From the NCBI GenBank assembly GCA_027576995.1, contig JANBQC010000644.1, positions 2,295 to 15,237 of the forward strand: a stretch of DNA of 12,943 nt, given 5' to 3'. This document shows positions 6,241 through 12,943 of the stretch, in pieces. Source of the DNA: Dimargaris cristalligena (Eukaryota > Kickxellomycota > Dimargaritomycetes > Dimargaritales > Dimargaritaceae). Made by a program: the position numbers and the translations under genes. Below the pieces are notes generated by a model that did not search any database, had not been told where the DNA came from, and worked only from the letters and a program-made list of their open reading frames with translations. How positions within the stretch are numbered: position 1 is the stretch's first letter; each line of letters begins with the position of its first letter.

Positions 6241-8421
6241 ATGTCCTACCAACAGTCGAATCAGTTCGACCTCGAGTCCTATCTAGTGGTCAGCCAGCTG
6301 GACGACCCTATGGCCGCCGAAAACCAGCCGCCTACTACTGCTATGGAGGCCGACAATCCACCCGTCTACCCCGACGAGTCCTCCGCCTCCAACCCCGCGG
6401 CCATCGACTTGACCACCTACACGGGCAACCGGATGCCCCCTTCGGGCTTGGAGCCGCTGCGGTCCCTTAGCACCAATACGGGCCATCGCCCTCCGCCCTC
6501 GGGGGACAAGGCGCCCGGTTATGCCCCTCCCCCGCCCGCCTCTACCATATCCGGGCTCGCCCGGCCTCAGTCGCTCGGCCCCCCGCCCCCGGCTGCCGCG
6601 TCGTTCGGCTTGACGTCCGAGGAGGTAGACGCCAGTCGCAATCCCTCGCTGAATAGCTTCCCGGGCCTCTATTCCAGTACCGGCTTCGATATGTTGACCA
6701 TTTTGGCCAAGGTGGTCAACCGCTCCAACGCCCAGATTAATATTGGCCCGGTCGATATGAGCTGCGCCTTTCTTGTGGTGGACGCTCGCAAGTTCGATTT
6801 CCCCATCGTCTATGCCAGTTATTCATTCGAGGTGTTGACCGGTTACAAGGGGAGCGAGATCATTGGCCGCAACTGCCGTTTCCTACAGGCCCCCGATGGT
6901 CATGTGACCCTGGGCTCCCGCCGCCGCTACACCGACAATAACACCGTTTTCCAGATCAAGAACCAGACCATGCAGGGCAAGGAGGTCCAGGTCTCCCTCA
7001 TCAATTACAAGAAAGGCGGCCAGCCTTTCATTAACCTGGTGACGGTGGTGCCCGTCTGCATGGAAACCAACGAGATTACCTACTTTGTCGGATTCCAGGT
7101 GGATCTAGTCGAACAACCCAACGCTATCCTGGAGAAGATGAAGGACGGCAGTTACATTGTTAACTACAGTCATCTCAGCCTGCCCCCCTACCTTTCGCCT
7201 GGCTTCCTGGATCGCCCGATTGAGCAGCTCTTCCAGCGTCCCCCGTCCGGCGGCCCCCCTTTCCCGGCCATGAGCGAAGTCTTCGAAATGATTGGCACCC
7301 ATTCGGATAGCGAGTCGGCCATCCGGACCTGGAACCAGATGCTGCTGCAACACGCCGACGATTTCATCCACGTCCTCTCCCTCAAGGGGGTGTTCTTATA
7401 CTGCTCGAACAGTTGCAAACGCCTGCTGGAGTTCGAGCCCGAAGAGCTCTTGGGGCAGAATCTTTCCAAAATCTGCCATCCAAGCGACCTGGTACCCGTC
7501 CTGCGCGAGATGAAGGACGTGACCCTGGCCGCCCCCGGTAACGTCAATACCACCAACTCCATCGGGATGGTTTACCGGGCCCGCCGCAAATACTCCGGGT
7601 ATACCTGGCTGGAGGTTCACGGCCGCCTCCACAGCGAACCAGGCAAGGGCCGCAAGTGCGTGGTCCTGTCGGGACGCATCCGGCCCGTGTACCAAATGTC
7701 TCGGGAGGCCTTCCACTCGTGCGGCGGCGCCCACGAGGAGGAATTCTGGGGGAAGCTTTCCCTCGACGGCCTGTTTCTGTACGTGACCTCGGCCTGTAAG
7801 GATGTGCTGGGGTATGACTCGGAGGATCTACTGGGAACCTCGCTCTACCAAATGATCCGCTCGGACCGTACCACGTCACTGACCCGGTCCCTCCAGCAGG
7901 CAGCCGACGGCACCACGGTACGCCTGCGGCACTTTATCCAGAGCAAACACGGGCATCCCATCGACCTAGTTTCCACCTTCTACCCGGGTAACGCCACCGA
8001 AACCGAGCGTTGCCAATTCCTCATTTGCCAGTCCCGCCTGGCCACCGCCGTGGAAGAGCCCCCAGAGCTTTCCAGCACCTCGTCGTCTGCCCCGTCTCCG
8101 CAGACCAACCAGGTCGCCTCGGAATCCGACAATCTATTCAGTCTGCTGGATAGCTCGCGCTCTACCACGTGGCAATACGAAATCCACCAGCTCCGGCTTA
8201 TCAATAAGCGCTTGCGGGATGAATTGGACCTGCTGATGGAGAGTAAGAAGAAGAAACCAACCAAGCGCCGCAACTCGCCAACCCGGCCCAAGGAATGCTC
8301 GTTGTGTAAAACCACCACCGCCACCCGGTGGATTCGGAGCATGCGTCAAAACAGTGACGTATGCGCCGATTGCTTTCATTCGGATGATAGCCAATCGGAC
8401 CACCAAAGTGAAAACGCCTAG
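6241..8421 (+). CDS. wc-1: White-collar-1-type blue-light photoreceptor and transcription factor
   Basis: This is a flavin-binding LOV photoreceptor of the fungal WC-1/MadA family. With a WC-2 partner, such proteins activate light-induced genes in the nucleus. The 726-residue protein starts at an ATG in good context (accaATG) and has no intron. Residues 1-150 are Pro/Ser-rich. The LOV domain is about 174-292: GRNCRFLQ (209-216) holds the photoactive Cys212, and the WC-1-type extended loop follows (APDG, then RRRY). Flavin-contact residues are in SLINYKKGGQPFINL (252-266) and FVGFQVDL (282-289, Gln286). PAS-B is about 362-478 and PAS-C about 498-600. A possible coiled helix covers 645-668 and a basic nuclear-localisation-like run (KKKKPTKRRN) 669-678. 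The C-terminal finger is C686-x2-C689-x18-C708-x2-C711. It keeps GATA spacing and the Trp697, but lacks the usual TP, GP, CN and CG residues, and an acidic/Ser tail replaces the basic one. It is a little longer than MadA of Phycomyces and shorter than Neurospora WC-1. Confidence 0.97.
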   Translation: MSYQQSNQFDLESYLVVSQLDDPMAAENQPPTTAMEADNPPVYPDESSASNPAAIDLTTYTGNRMPPSGLEPLRSLSTNTGHRPPPSGDKAPGYAPPPPASTISGLARPQSLGPPPPAAASFGLTSEEVDASRNPSLNSFPGLYSSTGFDMLTILAKVVNRSNAQINIGPVDMSCAFLVVDARKFDFPIVYASYSFEVLTGYKGSEIIGRNCRFLQAPDGHVTLGSRRRYTDNNTVFQIKNQTMQGKEVQVSLINYKKGGQPFINLVTVVPVCMETNEITYFVGFQVDLVEQPNAILEKMKDGSYIVNYSHLSLPPYLSPGFLDRPIEQLFQRPPSGGPPFPAMSEVFEMIGTHSDSESAIRTWNQMLLQHADDFIHVLSLKGVFLYCSNSCKRLLEFEPEELLGQNLSKICHPSDLVPVLREMKDVTLAAPGNVNTTNSIGMVYRARRKYSGYTWLEVHGRLHSEPGKGRKCVVLSGRIRPVYQMSREAFHSCGGAHEEEFWGKLSLDGLFLYVTSACKDVLGYDSEDLLGTSLYQMIRSDRTTSLTRSLQQAADGTTVRLRHFIQSKHGHPIDLVSTFYPGNATETERCQFLICQSRLATAVEEPPELSSTSSSAPSPQTNQVASESDNLFSLLDSSRSTTWQYEIHQLRLINKRLRDELDLLMESKKKKPTKRRNSPTRPKECSLCKTTTATRWIRSMRQNSDVCADCFHSDDSQSDHQSENA

Positions 8422-9806
8422 CCAATGGATCGCTCGTTGTCTGGGGAGGGATGCTGCGTTTGGGACCGTCCCCTCCCCTATACTATACCTCAGTCACCCT
8501 TTGTGAATAAGGGTGGTATTCCCACCTCCTTGTTTGACAGGGGATGATGGCCCAAAGGGAAATCGCCCACGGGCATTGTTTGATGGGGGCAAACGACTGT
8601 GATACGCCTCTCTTGAATATTGTAGTGACCAACCATTCACGCCCTTCCTTCTCTCTTGTCTGTATATTACGTGGCACCGCTGTTTGGGTCCCCCCACACC
8701 CATGGTCATGGGAGTGATGCCTATTTTAACCAAGACTCGTTTTTATTTATCCCGGTTAGTACATAATTATCTTTAACACTGAGATCCGTATAACCAGCTT
8801 CCCAACTGGCCTGTTCCACCAACTCAGTATAATCTTTACTCAAATTTAATTTCACCTTGTATCTGGCCCAAAGCCCCCCTGCTATAGTTGGTCTAGAAGC
8901 CAGCTGGATGTAAAGTGAGAGGAGGGGTTCCCGCCTTAGCCCAGTGGTTGGGATTCCAGCTTTTAAGGTTTACCCAGACCATTAGTATTTTGAAGCCAGT
9001 ACTTGGGGTACTGGTTGTGAGTTTACAATCCCATCGCCCTGTCGTCGTAAGGTTTTTACCTAATGAAGTGTATTTTGGAGTCGGTCAGAAGGGCCCTGTT
9101 CGTCGGCCGAATGAAAAGCATGTATTAACATCGCTTGTTTTATTTGGATTACCTATTCAGTTGCCTTTTACTATACGGCCATCGATATTCCCCCATCTGC
9201 GACGTTTGCTTATTGATGGAGGAGGTAATTTATGACAGTGCTAATTATTTATTATATTAGGTTCCTATTATATATCATCATTCTACCGAATTTCTAGTTG
9301 GCCGTAAGATAGTCCATTGACGACCCATGGAGGTTACCCCCGAAATCCTATTAATTTGTTTTGTTCGTCGGAGAAACGTGGGTCTTGGGAATTATTGTTA
9401 TAGTAATGAACCAGTTGTTTTGGTTAGTCCTGACTTTATTTGCACTGTTGCTTATCCATCAACTTCGGAACGACTTTGCCTGGATTCTTAATAAAACATT
9501 ACAGCGCTGCTTAGCTTTACTTGCTTTCGTTCATTGCCTACCAATCGGATTCTAGCAACGTCTAATCGCCCACAACGTTACCCTGTAATGTACAGCACTA
9601 TACTTGGTAAAAACTAATCTACCCTATTATATTATTACCGAGGGGGGAGGGGTTAAGAGTTGGGTCACATATTAGAGATGTTGAATATTTACTGAGAGGA
9701 CCAAGATGGAGTAATAATGAATATGAGGGGGGGCATAAAGACACCCGCCATGACAATCGGAGTATGGCAATCTCTCCGACCAGCGGCGGGCGCCAATGAA
9801 GGGAGA
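8422..9806. other. Convergent intergenic region
   Basis: This 1,385-bp region lies between the 3' ends of the photoreceptor and RGS genes. The first few hundred bases at each side are probably 3' untranslated sequence. The middle is AT-rich. A frame at 8915-9235 has no ATG start and no family likeness. The only ORF of note is a 49-codon hydrophobic one at 9406-9555. No RNA gene was recognised. Confidence 0.5.
9406..9555 (+). CDS. Possible 49-residue single-span peptide, doubtful
   Basis: The ATG at 9406 opens 49 codons. Residues 2-17 (NQLFWLVLTLFALLLI) would form a membrane span, followed by a basic/amphipathic stretch and a second hydrophobic patch. Codon use is T/A-rich, unlike the C-ending codons of the long genes, and the ORF lies in convergent intergenic DNA. 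T-rich DNA produces hydrophobic frames by chance, so this may be noise. Confidence 0.12.
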   Translation: MNQLFWLVLTLFALLLIHQLRNDFAWILNKTLQRCLALLAFVHCLPIGF

Positions 9807-11462
9807 TTACAGGATATAACGGGGGTAGACATTAAAGTATAACATTTGCAGCGTTTCACGGTGGGCTTCGTCAAACATGGTAATGCTGTAGTGCTTGTTC
9901 TCGATGGCGGTGGTGATGGCATGGGTAGCAGTGAAATTGATATTAATAGCCAAGTCGGCCTCGGGCTGAATAAACGTGAAGTATAGCTCGTGGAGATTGC
10001 GCTGGAGACTGACAGGCAATTGGGGTAGCGAGGTCTCCGATTGAAACAGTTCCTGGATGCTTAGTCGCTGACGGACAGTTTTTAGAATGGTGTCACACAT
10101 GCATGAACCCCCGGAAGTGGTTGACTTTGCATCAAGGAGGTCTAGTGATATCATCGTGACGTAAGGGGAAGACTTATCATTGGGCTGCAGGGGAATGTCG
10201 AGCTGTTCCTCGGTAATCTGGACATCGCGCAAGGTGGCCTGGTCGTGGAGGTATGACATGGTTTTACTCTCGGTGACCATGGTCTCCTGATGGAGGGACT
10301 CGTCCACGGTCCGCTCTTTCGATACCACTCCCTCGTAGTAACGCACCACTTTTTCACGGAACTGGTGGTAGCGGTGCAGGAAAATCACCAACTCCGGGCA
10401 GAAGCAGGCCGAGGCGGCCAAACTGAGATCGGCGAATTCTTTGGGGTCGTTCAGGCAACGGGAGAAGTCCTGCCACCTAATCATCCGCTTGGAACCCGAC
10501 AGCTCCTCCTGGAAGACCTGCAGTTTGCGGGACTTGATGACCGGGACCACAAAGGTACAAATGTGGCAGATGAAGATGGAGATGACAGGCCATAGCCAGG
10601 CCGAGAAGACGGCATTGAGGTGGGGGGCACCCGCATACCAGGCCAGAAAAAGGGGTAGGAAAAAGAAAGTGACACACATGAGGCTGATCAACTCGTTGCG
10701 GATACCAAAGGCGTCGTTGAACCCGTACATAAGGTACAGTAGAATGGGTGTAATGATACAGGTAAAGCAGAACTGCCATGCGTAGTACGGGACGTACTCG
10801 AACAGGGCCGTCGCGCACCACACATTCACGGGCGAGATGCTCATAATGGGCGACAGAATCTGGATAATCACAATAGCAATGACCGAGGCGCCAAACCCGA
10901 TGGCCAGGGCCCGCCCGATCACCCGGTCGTGCAGCTGGACGCGACGGTTACGGATTTTTTGTAAACGCGTGCGGATGTTGGTCACCTTATCCTGACGCTG
11001 TTGGGAGGATATGGATTGGTTCCAATTGGGGTCACTTCCATCGCTACTAATCGAATCGTGGGTCTTCTGGTGGCTGTCCAAGGCTACCTGAGCCTCGTTC
11101 ATCTGGCGCTGGAAAACCAGGATCATGCTTCGCAGAATCAAGACAACACCCCAAATGAGAAAGCCCACGTAGGTGATCCACAGATTGACAAAGCATGGGA
11201 ACAGGGGGAAAGCGGCGGTCAGTGTGTACGAGACGGCCGGAAAAAAGGTGGCTACCGAACTGACTAAAATTAGATTGACATAGCGCTTGTTTAGGTAGTC
11301 GTTACGCTTGGCCTGTCGGTAAAATAGGTAGGTGGTACTGATGTGGAATATGGCGTAAATGATGGCCGCCGCAACTAGGGCACTTTTGCGGCCGTCCATA
11401 TCGTTAACGTAGCCCAGCGACCGAAGGGTCTCCATATCGATACCATAAGTAATGACACCCAT
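9807..11462 (-). CDS. Seven-transmembrane protein with C-terminal RGS domain
   Basis: This is a predicted membrane receptor or regulator that speeds GTP hydrolysis on a heterotrimeric G-alpha. The architecture is that of fungal GprK-like and plant RGS1 proteins. The 551-residue protein has hydrophobic spans at about 26-48, 61-85, 91-117, 185-207, 224-247, 258-280 and 287-309. The loop between spans 3 and 4 (118-184) is polar and then basic (KIRNRRVQ). The RGS domain runs from about 331 to the C-terminus in two parts: FSRCLNDPKEFADL and CPELVIFLHRYHQF (333-368), then LHELYFTFIQPEADLAININ (490-509), FDEAHRETLQMLYFNVYPRY (530-549). About 108 residues of polar sequence separate them. The protein stops right after the last RGS helix. 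The start at 11462 has an excellent context (CCACCATGG), and no intron is needed. Ligand and G-alpha partner cannot be inferred. Confidence 0.92.
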   Translation of the reverse strand: MGVITYGIDMETLRSLGYVNDMDGRKSALVAAAIIYAIFHISTTYLFYRQAKRNDYLNKRYVNLILVSSVATFFPAVSYTLTAAFPLFPCFVNLWITYVGFLIWGVVLILRSMILVFQRQMNEAQVALDSHQKTHDSISSDGSDPNWNQSISSQQRQDKVTNIRTRLQKIRNRRVQLHDRVIGRALAIGFGASVIAIVIIQILSPIMSISPVNVWCATALFEYVPYYAWQFCFTCIITPILLYLMYGFNDAFGIRNELISLMCVTFFFLPLFLAWYAGAPHLNAVFSAWLWPVISIFICHICTFVVPVIKSRKLQVFQEELSGSKRMIRWQDFSRCLNDPKEFADLSLAASACFCPELVIFLHRYHQFREKVVRYYEGVVSKERTVDESLHQETMVTESKTMSYLHDQATLRDVQITEEQLDIPLQPNDKSSPYVTMISLDLLDAKSTTSGGSCMCDTILKTVRQRLSIQELFQSETSLPQLPVSLQRNLHELYFTFIQPEADLAININFTATHAITTAIENKHYSITMFDEAHRETLQMLYFNVYPRYIL

Positions 11463-12270
11463 GGTGGTAATGACTGGGCAGAGCCAATGTGTAGTCTATG
11501 AGAGGTGGATTAAAGATAAGTCGCCCAAGAAATATGAATAATATGCAGTAATACGGTAAAGGGTTGCAATGATAGTGAGAATGACCGACCAATGGGAAAT
11601 GAAAAGAAGTAACTAAAACGACGAGTCAAATAATGAAGAGGGGTATCTGCTGTAAAGTTTTTGGGGTAGTTGGCCTGGGTATATATAACTGGTGAGGGAA
11701 AATGGATTCGGACTGTTCGAACAGGGAATCGATAGTTCAAAACCAATGGGGCGAGCCCGCAGGCCAAAGCGAAGAGAGAAGGGAACGTGAGATAGAAGGG
11801 TCTATCGGACAAAGAGATTGTGATACGGCTGGCTGGAAACAAGAATTCCGAGTTACGACGGGGAGGGGAGGGGGATACACCGACGGCGGTCTTCACTCTT
11901 GCAAGTACTTTGCTAAGCAGCGGGTCCGTCCAGAATGGCCTATTTCGGGTTCTGGCGAGACAGTGCTGTCTGCTCCAGGGCCGAATAGAAGTGAATTGAC
12001 GGGAAATAGGAGGGGGTCTATAATTAGCTGCCCGGAATAAGTAGAGGTCCAATATGCTAGCACTGGGTGACAAGGAAAGCCGCTCGGCCAAGTACCGTCA
12101 CTTTGGAATTTTAGAAAGGAATACCACCACCCCGAGGGAGTTGTAGGTAAATGGGGGGGGTAGGTAATAGGGAGAGGGGGCACGAAAATGGCCGAAGGAC
12201 TTCCACTAAGGTATGCAGTAGGTAAAAGTTGGAGGGGGAAATGAGCGGATGGAACCAGCAGAATTGAAGG
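11463..12270 (-). promoter_or_regulatory. Long ATG-free leader of the 7TM-RGS gene
   Basis: This is pyrimidine-rich on the minus strand. Reading the + strand, no CAT (minus-strand ATG) occurs from 11463 to 12496, while about twenty ATGs occur on the + strand. It contains open but ATG-less frames (for example 11510-12091). A 12-bp palindrome CTGTTCGAACAG lies at 11713-11724. No donor/branch/acceptor set for a leader intron is evident. Confidence 0.5.
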
Positions 12271-12280
12271 TATATTTATA
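12271..12280 (-). promoter_or_regulatory. Candidate TATA box of the 7TM-RGS gene
   Basis: The minus strand reads TATAAATATA here, about 810 nt upstream of the ATG at 11462. A TA microsatellite lies just beyond it (12294-12308). The leader it would imply (roughly 780 nt) agrees with the extent of the ATG-free, pyrimidine-skewed sequence. Confidence 0.35.
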
Positions 12281-12293
12281 TAAATAAATGGAG

Positions 12294-12308
12294 ATATATA
12301 TATATATA
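12294..12308. repeat. Short (TA)n run
   Basis: An uninterrupted TA alternation of 15 bases, in the AT-rich zone upstream of the RGS-gene TATA-like site. Confidence 0.8.
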
Positions 12309-12401
12309 AGAAAGGGGCAGAGACAGACAGGAAATGCCCAAAATCGAGGTTTGAATTAAGGATAAAATAAGATAATTTGTGAAAAGCCAGGCGATCTAGC
12401 A

Positions 12402-12943
12402 ATGAGGCGGCTGGGGGATTATATACCCCCCGGCTCCAATATCGGCCCTAGCAACTCCAAACAACGTTCCGGCTTTCCAATCTCCCAGTCGGTTGACATC
12501 GATTACAACGGGTTCCTAATTTCGACCTTCCCGTGTTTATTGGGTGGTATTTTTATGGCAATATCAGGCAGCCTGGCGCATCCCTCCTTCCTTCTTGGGA
12601 ACACTGTTTCGGTACAGCGGTGCCAATCCCCGGTACACTATACGGCAGTTGCTGTAAAATATAGGCCACAGCCCAATCCATAAGGACGCGCCTTTTAAAG
12701 TATTATTCGAAATGGATCAGGTGGATTACCCGCTTCGCTAGCTGGCTTTCTTAGCCTCAGTTGGTCACATCCCCCCCAAGTATATGATGTAGCCGGGTGA
12801 CTCAGCTCTAGTAGGCCTCTGCTGTAGTAGAAGGAGGAGGGGAAAAGAGATTGCCCATACCAGAGCTGCTTATAACAGTGAGCGGGGTGCCTTCTTCTAC
12901 TAGGATAGTCAGGAGCCAATGGACTTATTATAAGTATACACCT
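12402..12943. other. Right flank, nothing convincing
   Basis: An ATG-started + frame at 12402-12683 (93 codons) and a minus frame at 12695-12919 have no recognisable motif and no coding-type codon bias. The area lies upstream of the RGS gene and may hold distal promoter elements. I see nothing else. Confidence 0.45.

Noticed and set aside
6033..6470. 145-codon plus frame overlapping the photoreceptor start
   Set aside because: It begins with TTG rather than ATG, and its second half is just another frame of the photoreceptor coding sequence.
7105..8425. Several antisense frames of 74-124 codons across the photoreceptor gene
   Set aside because: They are shadows of a high-GC3 coding sequence; the sense protein is unmistakable.
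8915..9235. 106-codon plus frame in the convergent intergenic region
   Set aside because: It starts at GTG, has no internal ATG, and its composition looks non-coding.
11510..12402. Two minus-strand frames of 193 and 169 codons upstream of the RGS gene
   Set aside because: Neither contains an ATG start in its frame, and both are Pro/Ser/Leu-rich low-information products of pyrimidine-rich leader DNA.
12402..12683. ATG-started 93-codon plus frame at the right edge
   Set aside because: It has no recognisable domain, no coding-type codon bias and no promoter signals, and lies within the upstream flank of the RGS gene.
1..12943. Biosynthetic cluster, mobile element, CRISPR or defence-type system
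   Set aside because: No transposase, terminal repeats, spacer arrays or co-directional enzyme set is visible; the genes are unrelated fungal housekeeping and sensing genes.

Overview
The window looks like nuclear DNA of a filamentous fungus, probably an early-diverging lineage (inference; no taxonomic marker is present). The evidence is a White-collar-1 blue-light receptor, a GT15 (KRE2/KTR) Golgi mannosyltransferase and a seven-helix RGS protein, together with GT-AG introns that have a CTAAC-type branch site about 25-30 nt before the acceptor. There are no bacterial operon features. The three long genes are intronless within their coding parts and use strongly C-ending codons. The spaces between genes are long, AT-richer and carry purine/pyrimidine-skewed leaders.

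Layout from left to right: 1-312 holds nothing I can name. Positions 313-1031 (-) carry a probable three-exon small gene of unknown function, which I assembled from splice signals. Positions 1318-1888 (-) carry a small mitochondrial inner-membrane-type protein with one intron; its apparent stop codon lies inside that intron. A 771-bp divergent promoter (1889-2659) contains a 16-bp perfect palindrome. Positions 2660-3808 (+) encode a GT15 alpha-mannosyltransferase. Positions 3809-5170 are its 3' flank plus unassigned intergenic DNA. Positions 5171-6240 are the promoter and about 1-kb leader of the photoreceptor gene, with a TATA box, a well-formed leader intron and several uORFs. Positions 6241-8421 (+) encode the WC-1-type LOV/PAS/zinc-finger protein. 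Positions 8422-9806 are a convergent intergenic region. Positions 9807-11462 (-) encode a 7TM-RGS protein. From 11463 to about 12280 lies its very long leader, which has no ATG on the coding strand. The rest, to 12943, is unassigned.

The genes do not form one pathway. The photoreceptor (light-driven transcription) and the 7TM-RGS protein (heterotrimeric G-protein signalling) are both environmental sensing proteins. The mannosyltransferase works in protein mannosylation and wall glycoprotein synthesis, and the small membrane protein is probably mitochondrial. I see no cluster, mobile element, CRISPR, tRNA or rRNA, and no convincing undescribed system.

The most interesting signals are regulatory. 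The octamer ATGCGCAT occurs three times, each time upstream of a gene. A 1,034-nt stretch before the RGS gene lacks any ATG on its coding strand. Two upstream reading frames sit very close to or across main start codons, and the photoreceptor has a degenerate GATA finger.
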